Shown here: one piece after another, positions 8,654-17,734 of the stretch
How positions within the stretch are numbered: position 1 is the stretch's first letter
Layout of the letters: each line of letters starts with the position of its first letter
Source: Vandammella animalimorsus
GTDB taxonomy: Bacteria > Pseudomonadota > Gammaproteobacteria > Burkholderiales > Burkholderiaceae_C
Assembly: GCF_002285265.1 (NCBI RefSeq)
Contig: NZ_NSJB01000001.1
Span: 620,001-684,000, forward strand
DNA: 64,000 nt
Direction of reading: 5' to 3'
Program-made: the position numbers and the translations under genes
Notes under the pieces: generated by a model
What the model saw: only the letters and a program-made list of their open reading frames with translations
The model's database searches: none
What the model was told of the DNA's origin: nothing

Positions 8654-9211
8654 ATGAAAACGGCAATTCTTTCCATGTCAGCGGCCTTGATGGCATGCGT
8701 TGCATGGGCACAGCCCGATGGCAATGAATATGCCACGATGGATGAAGGCCTGGCCCGTATTGGCATCACGCCTGAAAAACTCAAAAAAGAAGCTATTGCA
8801 AGCCAAATATTGCTTGCGATGAAGGCGCATATAGAAAATCAAAATCCTGATGCTTATGGTGGCGCATGGGTCGGTCAAGATGAAAACGGAAATCCTTATC
8901 CGATCATTGCCATCAAGCAATCGCTGCGCAAAAATATCGGTCTTAAAAATGAAGAAGGCATTGTCTTCGTAGAAGTCAAATTCAGCTGTAAAGAGCTGCA
9001 AGAAGCACAGCAAAGAATCACGCAAGCCCTAATGCCTGCCGACTACCATCAAGCAGCAGCTCTTAGTGTTGGAATCATGGTCGAATTGAATCGAGTGAAA
9101 ATCACTATCAAACCAGATCATGAAGAAGAAGCCTTGCGCAGACTAGGAAAATTGAGACTCCCTGTTGGCATCTACACGATTGTCATTGCGAATGGCAGCA
9201 TAGATGGTTAA
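8654..9211 (+). CDS. AT-rich orphan secreted protein of unknown function
   Basis: Encodes 185 residues. MKTAILSMSAALMACVAWAQ is a good signal peptide, so the mature protein should be periplasmic or secreted. I do not recognise the rest. It holds two Lys/Glu-rich segments and a C-terminal stretch, LPVGIYTIVIANGS. The gene begins 16 bases after dctM, yet its base use is clearly different: many A/T-ending codons (AAA, GAA, ATT) against the GC-rich neighbours. No good Shine-Dalgarno sequence precedes the ATG. The composition suggests recent horizontal gain. Confidence 0.7.
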   Translation: MKTAILSMSAALMACVAWAQPDGNEYATMDEGLARIGITPEKLKKEAIASQILLAMKAHIENQNPDAYGGAWVGQDENGNPYPIIAIKQSLRKNIGLKNEEGIVFVEVKFSCKELQEAQQRITQALMPADYHQAAALSVGIMVELNRVKITIKPDHEEEALRRLGKLRLPVGIYTIVIANGSIDG

Positions 9212-9240
9212 TAAAAAATTACTCTGGAAGCACTAGGGGT

Positions 9241-9400
9241 TGTTGAGATTTGATTTTGCGAAGCGGCTTTTCGAGACAAACCTCATATGCAAGGCGAAAA
9301 CGCGCGCAAAGCAAGAACACCTGGCAAGCGTTTTCAATGCAGCGACTGCACAGTTTTTGACCGAAAACACCGCAGGAACACTGAGTCTCAACAGTCCCTG
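9241..9400 (-). repeat. Dispersed imperfect-palindrome repeat, copy 1
   Basis: Read on the minus strand this stretch aligns by eye with 25185-25330 (shared core AAACGCTTGC, AGGTGTTC, GCGTTTTCGCCTTGCAT) and more distantly with 21171-21334. Its ends are roughly inverted (GTTGAGATT near 9243, AGTCTCAAC near 9384). It fills the space between the AT-rich orphan gene and aat and carries no gene. Confidence 0.65.
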
Positions 9401-9422
9401 CACCGTGCCGTGAAGGATGCCA

Positions 9423-10181
9423 ATGACAGAACACACGCGCCAAGCCTTTGCATTTTTGCAGCCGGGCGATCCCTTCCCCGCCTATGGCTCGGTCAGTGAG
9501 GAGCTGGGCCCGCTGGCCGTGGGCGGGGATTTGCAGCCCCAGACGCTGCAGGCCGCCTACCGTCAGGGCATCTTCCCGTGGTTTTCCGCGCCGCCCATCC
9601 TGTGGTGGTCGCCCGATCCGCGCATGGTGCTGCAGGTGCAGGACTTTCGGCTGCACACCTCGCTGCGCAAAAGCATTGCCCGGCTGCTGCGCGCGCAGCG
9701 CCTACAGGTGCGTGTGGACAGCGCCTTTGGCACGGTGCTGCGCTGCTGCGCCAATGTGGCGCGGCCCGGCCAGAGCGGCACCTGGATCGTGCCGCAGATG
9801 CAGCAGGCCTATGAGCGGCTGCACCAGGCCGGGCTGGTGCACAGCGTGGAGACCTGGCTGGACGGCGAGCTCGCCGGCGGCCTGTACTTCGTCAACATCG
9901 GTCAGGCGGTGTTTGGCGAATCCATGTTCGCGCTGCGCAGCGATGCCTCGAAAATCGCCCTGGCCGCGCTGGTGGCCATGTGCCGCGCGCACGGCCTGCC
10001 GATGATCGACTGCCAGCAAAACACTGCCCATCTGGCCTCGCTGGGCGCGCGCGAGATGCGCCGCGCGCAGTTTCTTGAGCAGCTCGCACCCCTGGTGCAG
10101 CAGCCCGCGCCGTGCTGGCAGTTCAGCGATGCGCTCTGGGCGCAGCTGCCGCAGTGGCCCCAGCGCGATCTTCTTCAATAG
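9423..10181 (+). CDS. aat: Leucyl/phenylalanyl-tRNA--protein transferase
   Basis: Encodes 252 residues, the normal length. Aat moves Leu or Phe from tRNA to proteins with N-terminal Arg or Lys, marking them for ClpAP. Diagnostic segments are present: [17 protein letters not shown] (with the family FGESMF motif), YRQGIFPWF and [16 protein letters not shown] at about 9412-9417 favours the ATG at 9423 over the overlapping ATG at 9417. It is followed after seven bases by bpt, so the two N-degron transferases form an operon. Confidence 0.95.
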   Translation: MTEHTRQAFAFLQPGDPFPAYGSVSEELGPLAVGGDLQPQTLQAAYRQGIFPWFSAPPILWWSPDPRMVLQVQDFRLHTSLRKSIARLLRAQRLQVRVDSAFGTVLRCCANVARPGQSGTWIVPQMQQAYERLHQAGLVHSVETWLDGELAGGLYFVNIGQAVFGESMFALRSDASKIALAALVAMCRAHGLPMIDCQQNTAHLASLGAREMRRAQFLEQLAPLVQQPAPCWQFSDALWAQLPQWPQRDLLQ

Positions 10182-10188
10182 GGGCCAG

Positions 10189-10920
10189 ATGAACCAGCGC
10201 CGCCCTGCCCTGCAGCTGTACGCCACGGCACCCTACCCGTGCAGCTATCTGCCTGGGCAGATGGCGCGCTCGCAGGTCGTCAGTCCGGGGGAGTTGGTCG
10301 GCGCGCCGGTGTACGACCAGTTGATCGCCCAGGGCTTTCGCCGCAGCGGCATGTTCACCTACCGCCCGCATTGCGACCATTGCCAGGCCTGCCAGACGCT
10401 GCGCATCCCCGTGGCGCAGTTCCGCCCCAATCGCAGCCAGCGCCGCACCTGGCAGCAGCACCGCCAGCTGTCGGTGCGCGTCATTCCGCCGCTGCTGCAG
10501 CCCGAGCACTTCGCGCTCTACCAGCGCTATCTGCAACAGCGCCACGGCGACGGCCAGATGGAACACGACAGCCCAGCGGACTATGAGCAGTTCCTGCTGC
10601 GCAGCCACGTACACACGCGCTTGCTGGAGTTCTCCAGCATTGATCCGTCCGGGCAAGAGCCGCCGCAACTGCGCATGGTCAGCGTGGTCGATCTGCTCGG
10701 GCACGGCATCTCCGCCGTTTACACCTTCTACGACGCGGCCAGCGCCAAGGGCCTGGGCACCTGGGCCATCCTCTGGCAAATCCAGTGGGCGCGCCAGCTG
10801 GGCCTGCCCTATCTGTACCTGGGATATTGGATTGCCGCCTGCCCCAAGATGGCCTACAAGGCGCGCTTTATGCCCCATGAAGTGCTCATCGCTGGGCGCT
10901 GGCAGCGGGTTGATGGATAA
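10189..10920 (+). CDS. bpt: Aspartate/glutamate leucyltransferase (arginyltransferase family)
   Basis: Encodes 243 residues of the bacterial ATE/Bpt family, which adds Leu to N-terminal Asp or Glu. The N-terminal cysteine cluster (CSYLP, then CDHCQACQTLR around residues 60-70) and the C-terminal YLYLGYWI and MAYKARFMPHE segments are diagnostic. Together with aat just upstream it completes the bacterial leucine N-degron branch. The start follows a GGGGCCAG sequence; the open frame further upstream overlaps aat and is not used. Confidence 0.93.
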   Translation: MNQRRPALQLYATAPYPCSYLPGQMARSQVVSPGELVGAPVYDQLIAQGFRRSGMFTYRPHCDHCQACQTLRIPVAQFRPNRSQRRTWQQHRQLSVRVIPPLLQPEHFALYQRYLQQRHGDGQMEHDSPADYEQFLLRSHVHTRLLEFSSIDPSGQEPPQLRMVSVVDLLGHGISAVYTFYDAASAKGLGTWAILWQIQWARQLGLPYLYLGYWIAACPKMAYKARFMPHEVLIAGRWQRVDG

Positions 10921-10979
10921 AGGGCCGCGAAGGCCCTATCCCTATCGCCTCCTATCGCCTGCGCGCCCGAAAGCGCGCA
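10921..10979. terminator. Convergent hairpin region between bpt and hydrolase gene
   Basis: Two hairpins stand between the convergent stops: AGGGCC/GGCCCT (10921-10937) and TGCGCGC/GCGCGCA (10960-10979). Between them CCTATCGCCT is directly repeated twice (10941-10960). No clear T-run is present, so termination is inferred from position. Confidence 0.4.
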
Positions 10980-10991
10980 CCAACGGCCGGT

Positions 10992-11816
10992 TCAGGGCGC
11001 TTGCAGAAAGCTGCGCATGGCCTGCAGCGTGGCCTCTGGCGCTTCGGTCATCAGGTTGTGGCCCACGTCGATGCTGGCCGTTTGCAGCGCCACGCCCGCT
11101 TGCTGCGCGGCCTGCACCAAGGGCTTGGCCGCGCGCGCCGGGGTCATCTGGTCCTGGCTGCCGCTGAGGATCAGCACCTGGGCCTTGACCTGGGCCATGG
11201 CCTCAGGCCCGCCTTCATAGCTGTCGCAGGCCACGAAGCCTTTGTGGAAGATGTTCTCACGCGGGTTGCTGCGCAGCACGCGTCGGCCCAGCGCCATGCC
11301 CATGCCGTAGGGCCAGGTGCCCGGCCCCAGCGCCGAGGGCGGCGGCGCCAGCGTGCTGCGCGAGAACACGTTGACCAGGTGCATGGCTTTCTCCGGCGCG
11401 TTCTGCGACAGCTCCAGCAGCGCGGGCGAGACGCGCATGGGCGCGGCCGTGCCCAGCAGCAGCAGTTTGCTCACCCGCGCGCCCAGCTGGGCCGCAGCCT
11501 GCAGCGCGATCAGCGAGCCAAAACTGTGCCCAGCCAGCGCCAGTGGCGCATCGTCCAGCGTTTGCACCAGGGCGGCGATGGCGTCGGCGGCTTGCTGTAC
11601 GCTGGCGGGCGCCTCGCTGGCGGCGCTGCGGCCATGGCCGGGCAGGTCGATGGCCAGCACGTTCCAGCCGTGGTGTGCAAACCAGCGACTTTGCAGCGCC
11701 CAGACGCTGTGGTCATTGAGCACGCCGTGGATCAGGATCAGCCAAGGCTGGCCCGGCTTGTGGGTCGTGCCGCCGGTGTAGGCATAGAGCGGATGGCCAT
11801 TGAGGGAGATCTGCAT
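10992..11816 (-). CDS. Alpha/beta-hydrolase
   Basis: Encodes 274 residues. The LILIHG oxyanion segment, the nucleophile elbow GHSFG (about residues 95-99), an acidic residue in LSGSQDQMTP, and a late His in DVGHNLM give a complete Ser-Asp-His set. Substrate is unknown; esterase or C-C hydrolase roles are both possible. It lies 27 bases downstream of metY on the same strand and may be cotranscribed with it. Confidence 0.88.
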   Translation of the reverse strand: MQISLNGHPLYAYTGGTTHKPGQPWLILIHGVLNDHSVWALQSRWFAHHGWNVLAIDLPGHGRSAASEAPASVQQAADAIAALVQTLDDAPLALAGHSFGSLIALQAAAQLGARVSKLLLLGTAAPMRVSPALLELSQNAPEKAMHLVNVFSRSTLAPPPSALGPGTWPYGMGMALGRRVLRSNPRENIFHKGFVACDSYEGGPEAMAQVKAQVLILSGSQDQMTPARAAKPLVQAAQQAGVALQTASIDVGHNLMTEAPEATLQAMRSFLQAP

Positions 11817-11843
11817 TTGTATCGCTCCTTGTCCTGGTTTTTC

Positions 11844-13145
11844 TTATGCAGCGGCTTTCTCCGCCGCTTTCAGGGCGCGCTTGAGGTCGTCGATCAGGTC
11901 ATCGGCCTCCTCCAGCCCGATGGACAGGCGGATGGTGCCCTGGGTGATGCCCGCGCCGGCCAGGGCGGCATCGTCCATGCGGAAGTGGGTGGTGCTGGCC
12001 GGGTGGATGACCAGCGAGCGGCAATCGCCCACGTTGGCCAGGTGGCTGAAGATTTTGAGCGCATCGACGAACGCCTTGCCCTGGGCGCGGCTGCCTTTGA
12101 GATCGAAGCTGAACACCGAGGCCACGCCACGGGGCAGCAGCTTTTGCGCCAGCGCATGGCTGGGGTGGCTCTCCAGCAGCGGGTGGCCCACGCGCTCGAC
12201 CATGGGGTGGCTGGCCAGGAACTGAACCACTTTTTCCGTGTTGGCGATGTGGCGCTGCATGCGCAGCGACAGGGTTTCGATGCCTTGCAAAATCGTCCAG
12301 GCGCTGTGTGGGCTCAGCGCCGCGCCAAAGTCGCGCAGGCCCTCGCGGCGCGCGCGCAGCAAGAAGGCGCCGGCGGTGGCCTCCTCGCTGAAGACCATGC
12401 CGTGAAAGCCCTCGTAGGGCTGGGTCAGCTCAGGGAACAGGCCGCTGCCATCCCAATCGAAAGCGCCGCCATCGACGATCACGCCGCCCACCACGGTGCC
12501 GTGGCCGCAGAGGAATTTGGTGGCCGAGTGGTAAACCAGATCGGCCCCCAGCGCCAGCGGCTGCATCAGATACGGCGTGGTGAAGGTCGAATCCACCAGC
12601 AGCGGCAGGCGCGCGGCGCGGGCGATCTCGGCCACGGCGGGCACGTCCAATACGTCCAGGCCGGGGTTGCCCACGGTTTCGCCAAACAGCAGCCGGGTGT
12701 TGGGGCGGATGGCGGCGCGCCAGGCGTCCAGATCGCCCGGATGCACGAAGGTGGTTTCAATGCCAAAACGGCGCAGCGTGTAATTCAGCAGGTTTTGCGA
12801 GCCGCCGTAGATGGCGCTGCTGGCCACGATGTGCCCGCCCGCACCCATCAGCGTGGCAATGGCCAGGTGCAGCGCGGCCTGGCCGCTGGCCGTGGCGATG
12901 GCGCCCGCGCCGCCTTCGAGCGCGGCCATGCGCTGCTCCAGCACTGCCGTGGTGGGGTTGCTGATGCGCGAATAGACGTGGCCGGCGCGCTCCATGTTGA
13001 ACAGCGAGGCGGCGTGCTCGGAGGATTCAAAGACGAACGAGGTGCTCAGGTGCAGAGGCACGGCGCGCGCGCCAGTGCTCGCATCGGGCGCGGCGCCTGC
13101 GTGCAATGCCAGGGTGTCAAAGCCGGGATCGCTGTAGCCTGCCAT
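11844..13145 (-). CDS. metY: O-acetylhomoserine aminocarboxypropyltransferase (direct sulfhydrylation)
   Basis: Encodes 433 residues of the Cys/Met-metabolism PLP enzyme family. The substrate segment YSRISNPT, the GETVGNPGLDVLD active-site region and the PLP lysine motif HSATKFLCGHG are intact. The length and the phrase FDTLALHAG at the N-terminus match MetY rather than the shorter MetB/MetZ group. It would make homocysteine from O-acetylhomoserine and sulfide in methionine synthesis. AGGAGA at 13154-13159 supports the start. Confidence 0.93.
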   Translation of the reverse strand: MAGYSDPGFDTLALHAGAAPDASTGARAVPLHLSTSFVFESSEHAASLFNMERAGHVYSRISNPTTAVLEQRMAALEGGAGAIATASGQAALHLAIATLMGAGGHIVASSAIYGGSQNLLNYTLRRFGIETTFVHPGDLDAWRAAIRPNTRLLFGETVGNPGLDVLDVPAVAEIARAARLPLLVDSTFTTPYLMQPLALGADLVYHSATKFLCGHGTVVGGVIVDGGAFDWDGSGLFPELTQPYEGFHGMVFSEEATAGAFLLRARREGLRDFGAALSPHSAWTILQGIETLSLRMQRHIANTEKVVQFLASHPMVERVGHPLLESHPSHALAQKLLPRGVASVFSFDLKGSRAQGKAFVDALKIFSHLANVGDCRSLVIHPASTTHFRMDDAALAGAGITQGTIRLSIGLEEADDLIDDLKRALKAAEKAAA

Positions 13146-13153
13146 GGGGTTGG

Positions 13154-13159
13154 TCTCCT
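13154..13159 (-). promoter_or_regulatory. Ribosome binding site of metY
   Basis: The minus strand reads AGGAGA eight bases before the metY ATG, confirming the start. Confidence 0.7.
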
Positions 13160-13362
13160 GTTATTGGTTAAGAACCTGCTCAAAGGAAGGGTTGCGGGCA
13201 GCGCACCAGAAGCGCCCGCCAAGGGCGGCCCTTGGGCTGCGAGGGCGCTATTGTGGGCTATATTCCACGCCTGATTGGCGCAGGCCGGGCGCTTGTTGTC
13301 GCCCATGCCGCAGCTTGGCAGGCCGCAGCGCCCAGCACGACAAAACCCAGGAGACCCCGCGC

Positions 13363-13812
13363 ATGAAAGTCAGCGATATTCTCAGAGTCAAAGGCAATAC
13401 CCTGTACACCGTGCGCGCCGATGAAGCCTTGAGCGTGGCCGTCGAGACCATGGCCGAGCGCGACATCGGCTCCCTGGTAGTGGTCGAGCACGGCGAGGTG
13501 GTCGGCATTCTGACCTTCCGGGAGGTCATCCTGGCCATGGTGCAACACCGTGGCGCGCTGGACAAGGTGACGGTGCGCGCGCACATGGACGAGTCGCCCA
13601 TGAGCTGCACGCAACAGACTTCACTGGACGAAGTGCGGCGCATGATGCTTGACCGCCATGCGCGCTATATGCCGGTGATCGACAACCGCATGCTGATGGG
13701 CGTGATCAGCCTCTACGACGTGGCCAAGACCGTGGTCGACAGCCAGAACCTGGAGAACAAGCTGCTCAAGGCCTACATCCGCGATTGGCCTGAGGAGGAC
13801 GCCAGCGCCTGA
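13363..13812 (+). CDS. Tandem CBS-domain protein
   Basis: Encodes 149 residues made of two CBS domains (about residues 1-65 and 70-130) and nothing else. Typical strings are ERDIGSLVVVEHGEVVGILTF and RHARYMPVIDNRMLMGVIS. Such stand-alone pairs bind adenosine nucleotides and regulate partners, but the partner is unknown. CAGGAGA just upstream supports the ATG at 13363. It is monocistronic: a good intrinsic terminator follows its stop. Confidence 0.88.
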   Translation: MKVSDILRVKGNTLYTVRADEALSVAVETMAERDIGSLVVVEHGEVVGILTFREVILAMVQHRGALDKVTVRAHMDESPMSCTQQTSLDEVRRMMLDRHARYMPVIDNRMLMGVISLYDVAKTVVDSQNLENKLLKAYIRDWPEEDASA

Positions 13813-13868
13813 TCGACTGCATTGCCTACACGCCTTGCCCGCTGCGGCCAGGCGCCTTTTGCCCCATA

Positions 13869-13897
13869 CCCGCGCCATGAGCAGCGCGGGTTTTTTT
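13869..13897 (+). terminator. Rho-independent terminator after the CBS gene
   Basis: A perfect 7-base stem CCCGCGC/GCGCGGG with an 8-base loop is followed directly by seven T residues (13891-13897). It separates the CBS gene from ugpA, so ugpA needs its own promoter within the short remaining space. Confidence 0.85.
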
Positions 13898-13916
13898 GAA
13901 CGTTTGATCGCTTCGC

Positions 13917-14798
13917 ATGGAAAAACGGGTTTTGTTCCGCTCGACCTGGTTGCCCTGGGTCCTGCTGGCGCCGCAGATGGCGGTGATTCTGATCTTTTTC
14001 TTCTGGCCTGCCGGGCAGGCGCTGGTGCAGTCCTTCCAGATGGAGGACGCCTTTGGCTTCTCACGCGAATGGGTTGGGCTGGAGAACTTCCGCCGCCTGT
14101 TCAATGATTCGAACTACCTGGCCTCGTTCCGCATCACGGCGGTGTTTTCTGTGCTGGTGGCCGTCACTGGCATCGGCCTGTCGCTGCTGCTGGCCGTTTT
14201 TGCCGACCGCATCATCAAAGGCGCACTGGTTTACAAAACAGCGCTGTTGCTGCCCTACGCCGTCGCGCCGGCCGTGGCCGGCGTGCTGTGGCTGTTCATG
14301 TTCTCGCCCAGCCTGGGGGTGGTGGCCTACCTGCTGGAGCAGGCCGGCATGCGCTGGAACCACCTGCTCAATGCCAACCACGCCATGGCGCTGATCGTCA
14401 TGGCCGCAGTCTGGAAGCAAATCTCCTACAACTTCCTGTTCTTCCTGGCCGGGCTGCAGGCCATCCCCAAATCGCTGCTCGAAGCGGCCGCCATCGACGG
14501 CGCCGGCCCGCTCAAGCGTTTTCTGTCCGTGCAGTTCCCGCTGCTCTCGCCCACCACCTTCTTCCTGCTGGTGATGAACGTGGTCTATGCCTTCTTCGAC
14601 ACCTTCGCCATCGTCGATGCCACCACAGAGGGCGGCCCCGGGCGCGAAACCGCCATCCTGGTCTACAAGGTCTATTACGACGGCTTCAAGGCGCTGGACA
14701 TGGGCAGCTCGGCTGCGCAATCGGTGGTGCTGATGGTCATCGTCATCGCGCTGACCGTGATCCAGTTCCGCTACGTCGAGAAAAAAGTGCAGTACTGA
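13917..14798 (+). CDS. ugpA: sn-glycerol-3-phosphate ABC transporter permease UgpA
   Basis: Encodes 293 residues with six hydrophobic segments and the MalF/UgpA-type cytoplasmic loop [14 protein letters not shown] that docks on the ATPase. Long stretches ([33 protein letters not shown]) match UgpA. It transports glycerol-3-phosphate or its diesters with UgpE. The binding protein ugpB is not upstream as usual; instead a terminator and a CBS gene stand there. Confidence 0.92.
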   Translation: MEKRVLFRSTWLPWVLLAPQMAVILIFFFWPAGQALVQSFQMEDAFGFSREWVGLENFRRLFNDSNYLASFRITAVFSVLVAVTGIGLSLLLAVFADRIIKGALVYKTALLLPYAVAPAVAGVLWLFMFSPSLGVVAYLLEQAGMRWNHLLNANHAMALIVMAAVWKQISYNFLFFLAGLQAIPKSLLEAAAIDGAGPLKRFLSVQFPLLSPTTFFLLVMNVVYAFFDTFAIVDATTEGGPGRETAILVYKVYYDGFKALDMGSSAAQSVVLMVIVIALTVIQFRYVEKKVQY

Positions 14799-14799
14799 T

Positions 14800-15660
14800 A
14801 TGTTGACCATCGTTGAACGCCGCCCGATGCTGACCATCCTGGCCCATGCAGTGATGCTGCTGGGCATTGCCGTGGTGGGCTTTCCGCTGTATCTGGCCTT
14901 CGTCGCCTCGACCCACACGGCGCAAGACATCGTGCAGGCGCCCATGCCGCTGCTGCCCGGCGGCAATTTCTGGGAAACCTACAAAACCGCCCTGCTCGGC
15001 GGCGGCGAGGGCGCTGGCTCGACCGCGCCGGTAGCGCGCATGATGTGGATCAGCTTCGTCACCGCCATGGTCATCGCCGTGGGCAAGATCGCCATCTCGC
15101 TGCTCTCGGCCTTTGCCATCGTGTATTTCCGCTTCCCGCTCAAGGGGCTGTTCTTCTGGCTGATCTTCGTCACGCTGATGCTGCCGGTGGAAGTGCGCAT
15201 TGGCCCGACTTACCAGGTCATCTCCGACCTGGGCATGCTCAACAGCTACGCCGGCCTGACCATCCCGCTGATTGCCTCGGCCACGGCCACCTTCCTGTTC
15301 CGCCAGTTCTTCCTGACCGTGCCCGATGAGCTGGTCGAGGCCGCGCGCGTCGATGGCGCCGGGCCGATGCGCTTTTTCAAGGACGTGCTGCTGCCTCTGT
15401 CAAAGACCAGCATTGCCGCGCTGTTCGTGATCCAGTTCATCTACGGTTGGAACCAATACCTCTGGCCCCTGCTGGTGACCACCTCCGAAGACATGTACCC
15501 CGTGGTCATTGGCATCAAGCGCATGATCGCTGGCGGCGATTCGGGCAACCAGTGGAACGTGGTCATGGCCACCGCCATTCTGGCTATGCTGCCGCCTGCG
15601 CTGGTGGTGGTGCTGATGCAGCGCTGGTTCGTCAAAGGCCTGGTGGATACGGAAAAATAA
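14800..15660 (+). CDS. ugpE: sn-glycerol-3-phosphate ABC transporter permease UgpE
   Basis: Encodes 286 residues with the UgpE/MalG layout and the loop [17 protein letters not shown]. It starts two bases after ugpA stops. The C-terminal segment [17 protein letters not shown] is typical of UgpE. No ugpC ATPase follows; the next gene is a glutathione transferase. The last codons and stop lie in a 13-base tandem duplication (AAAAATAACGCGC, 15653-15678). Confidence 0.92.
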   Translation: MLTIVERRPMLTILAHAVMLLGIAVVGFPLYLAFVASTHTAQDIVQAPMPLLPGGNFWETYKTALLGGGEGAGSTAPVARMMWISFVTAMVIAVGKIAISLLSAFAIVYFRFPLKGLFFWLIFVTLMLPVEVRIGPTYQVISDLGMLNSYAGLTIPLIASATATFLFRQFFLTVPDELVEAARVDGAGPMRFFKDVLLPLSKTSIAALFVIQFIYGWNQYLWPLLVTTSEDMYPVVIGIKRMIAGGDSGNQWNVVMATAILAMLPPALVVVLMQRWFVKGLVDTEK

Positions 15661-15678
15661 CGCGCAAAAATAACGCGC
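15653..15678. repeat. 13-base tandem duplication over the ugpE stop
   Basis: AAAAATAACGCGC occurs twice head to tail at 15653-15665 and 15666-15678, the first copy containing the ugpE stop codon TAA. Confidence 0.85.
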
Positions 15679-15717
15679 GCCCACGGCCTTGCCGCCCCCA
15701 TTCTTGCTGGAGCCCCC

Positions 15718-16368
15718 ATGAGCACCCTGACCCTGTACTCCGCCCCTGGCACCTGCGCTCAGGCCACGCACATCGCCTTGCTCGAGGCGGGCGCACCCTT
15801 TGAGCTGGTGCAACTGGACTTCACCCAGCAAGCCCAGCGCAGCGCTGCCTATCTGGCCCTCAACCCCAAAGGCCGCGTGCCCGCGCTGCAAACCGAGCAA
15901 GGCCTGCTGACCGAAACCCCGGCGCTGCTGGCCTACATCGCGCAGCGCTTTCCTGCCGCGCGTCTGGCGCCGCTGGGCGACGCCTTCGCCTTTGCCCGGC
16001 TGCAGGAGTTCAACAGCTACCTGGCCAGCACCGTGCATGTGGCCCACGCCCACGGCCGACGCGGCGCGCGCTGGAGCGACGATGCCGCCGCCCACGACAG
16101 CATGCGCGCCAAGGTGCCGCAGAACATGCGCGAGGCCTTTGCCTACATCGAGGCGCACTACCTGCCAGAGGGCAGCGACTGGGCGCTGGGGCAGGACTAC
16201 AGCGTGGCCGATGCCTACCTTTACACCGTCACCGGCTGGCTGCCCAGCGACGACGTGGCCATCGAGGAATTTCCCAAAGTCGCCGCCCACTACGCGCGCA
16301 TGAGCGCCCGCCCGGCCGTGCAGCAAGCCCTGGCCCAGGCCAAGGCCTGCACGCCCCGGCTGCTTTGA
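15718..16368 (+). CDS. Glutathione S-transferase family protein
   Basis: Encodes 216 residues. The N-terminal thioredoxin-like domain starts LYSAPGTCAQATHIALLEAG, close to beta-class bacterial GSTs (Cys near residue 13), with NPKGRVPALQTEQG and LLTETPALLAYIA for the glutathione site; the C-terminal half is helical. It is not of the zeta class used as maleylpyruvate isomerase, despite an FAH-family gene downstream. Physiological substrate unknown. Confidence 0.9.
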   Translation: MSTLTLYSAPGTCAQATHIALLEAGAPFELVQLDFTQQAQRSAAYLALNPKGRVPALQTEQGLLTETPALLAYIAQRFPAARLAPLGDAFAFARLQEFNSYLASTVHVAHAHGRRGARWSDDAAAHDSMRAKVPQNMREAFAYIEAHYLPEGSDWALGQDYSVADAYLYTVTGWLPSDDVAIEEFPKVAAHYARMSARPAVQQALAQAKACTPRLL

Positions 16369-16400
16369 GCCTTTCGTCCCTGCCCTGCCCCAAAGCCACC

Positions 16401-17099
16401 ATGAGCTTTCTCTTCCCCGCCCCGGCCACCCCCAGCGTGGCCATCCTCGGCCAGGCCGAGCGCTTTCCCGTGCACCGCATCTACTGCGTGGGCCAGAACT
16501 ACGCCAAGCACGCCCAGGAAATGGGCGCCAGCGGCCGCAAGCCGCCGTTCTTCTTCCTCAAGCCCGCCGATGCCATCCTCAGCGTGGCCGAAGGCGGCCT
16601 GGTGGGCCAAATGCCCTACCCCAGCCTGACCGAAGACCTGCACCACGAGGTCGAGCTGGTCGCCGCCCTGCACCGAGGCGGGCGCGACATCCCCGTGGCC
16701 CAGGCGCTGGAGCACGTCTGGGGCTACGCCGTGGGCCTGGACATGACGCGCCGCGACCTGCAGGCGCAGCAGAAAAAAGCCGGCCGCGCCTGGTCCATCG
16801 CCAAGGGCTTCGAGCACAGCGCGCCCATCGGCCCCATCGTGCCCAAGGCCCAGGTCGGCGCCATCGAGCAGGCCAGCATCGAACTGGACGTGGACGGCCA
16901 GCCGCGCCAGAGCGGCAACACCACCGAGATGATCTGGAGCGTGGCCGAAGTCATCGCCACCCTCTCCAAGGCCTGGGAGCTGCAACCGGGCGACCTGATC
17001 TTCACCGGCACGCCCGCCGGCGTCGGCCCCGTGCTGCCTGGCCAGCAGATGCAGGCGCGCATCGCCGGCCTGCCCGAGCTGCGCGTGATGGTGCTTTAA
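16401..17099 (+). CDS. Fumarylacetoacetate hydrolase family protein
   Basis: Encodes 232 residues of the FAH fold. The family opening CVGQNYAKHAQEMG, the metal ligands in DLHHEVELV and the segment GYAVGLDMTRRDLQ are intact, as is LIFTGTPAGVGPV near the end. It resembles fumarylpyruvate hydrolases such as NagK, which finish gentisate degradation, but no other gentisate genes are visible. It lies between a GST and a Nudix gene in the same direction with short gaps, so cotranscription is likely. Confidence 0.88.
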   Translation: MSFLFPAPATPSVAILGQAERFPVHRIYCVGQNYAKHAQEMGASGRKPPFFFLKPADAILSVAEGGLVGQMPYPSLTEDLHHEVELVAALHRGGRDIPVAQALEHVWGYAVGLDMTRRDLQAQQKKAGRAWSIAKGFEHSAPIGPIVPKAQVGAIEQASIELDVDGQPRQSGNTTEMIWSVAEVIATLSKAWELQPGDLIFTGTPAGVGPVLPGQQMQARIAGLPELRVMVL

Positions 17100-17107
17100 A
17101 TACCGCC

Positions 17108-17659
17108 ATGACGACACCGCGCCACCTGATCCGCTTCTGCCGCGCCTGCGGCCAGCCTGTAGAGCACCGCGTGCCCGACGATGGCGACACCCGGGTGCGC
17201 GCCGTCTGCCCGGCGTGCCACACCATCCACTACCTGAATCCGCTGAACGTGGTCGGCACCATCCCCGTCTGGCAGGGCAAGGTGTTGCTGTGCCTGCGCA
17301 ATATCGAGCCGCGCCGTGGCAAGTGGACGCTGCCGGCCGGCTTCATGGAGCTGGACGAAACCACCGCCCAGGGCGCGGCGCGCGAAACCCGCGAGGAAGC
17401 GGGTATTGAAGTCGCGCTGGGCCCACTGTTTTCCATCATCAGCGTGCCACGCGTGGGCCAGGTACACCTGTTCTACCAGGCCGCCATGCACGGGCCCGAA
17501 GTCGCCCCCGGCCCGGAAACCCAGTGCGCGCAGCTGTTCGCCGAGGACGAAATCCCCTGGGATGAGCTGGCCTTTCACACCACGCGCCTGACCCTGCAGC
17601 GCTTCTTCGCCGACCGCCAGGGCGGCCGCTTCGGCCTGCACGACCTGGTGATCGAATAG
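17108..17659 (+). CDS. Nudix hydrolase with N-terminal zinc ribbon
   Basis: Encodes 183 residues. Two Cys pairs (CRAC near residue 13 and CPAC near residue 37) form a zinc ribbon like that of NudC-related proteins. The Nudix box starts at GFMELDE and ends REEAGI, with all conserved Gly, Glu and Arg in place. It should hydrolyse a nucleotide-type diphosphate; ADP-ribose or NAD(H) are possible substrates. It begins eight bases after the FAH gene. Confidence 0.9.
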   Translation: MTTPRHLIRFCRACGQPVEHRVPDDGDTRVRAVCPACHTIHYLNPLNVVGTIPVWQGKVLLCLRNIEPRRGKWTLPAGFMELDETTAQGAARETREEAGIEVALGPLFSIISVPRVGQVHLFYQAAMHGPEVAPGPETQCAQLFAEDEIPWDELAFHTTRLTLQRFFADRQGGRFGLHDLVIE

Positions 17660-17734
17660 CCCGCCTTGCAGCGTTCAAGCGCCCGAGGCTGCAGATGCAC
17701 TGGGCGCGGCGCTGCGACGCGTGCCGGGCATCCA

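Noticed and set aside
13812-13917. Residual ugpB between the CBS gene and ugpA
   Set aside because: Only about 100 bases are available and they hold an intrinsic terminator; no ugpB-like peptide is readable.
15718-17099. GST plus FAH hydrolase as a gentisate (nagL-nagK) pair
   Set aside because: The GST belongs by its N-terminus to the beta-like class, not the zeta class of maleylpyruvate isomerase, and no gentisate dioxygenase is present.
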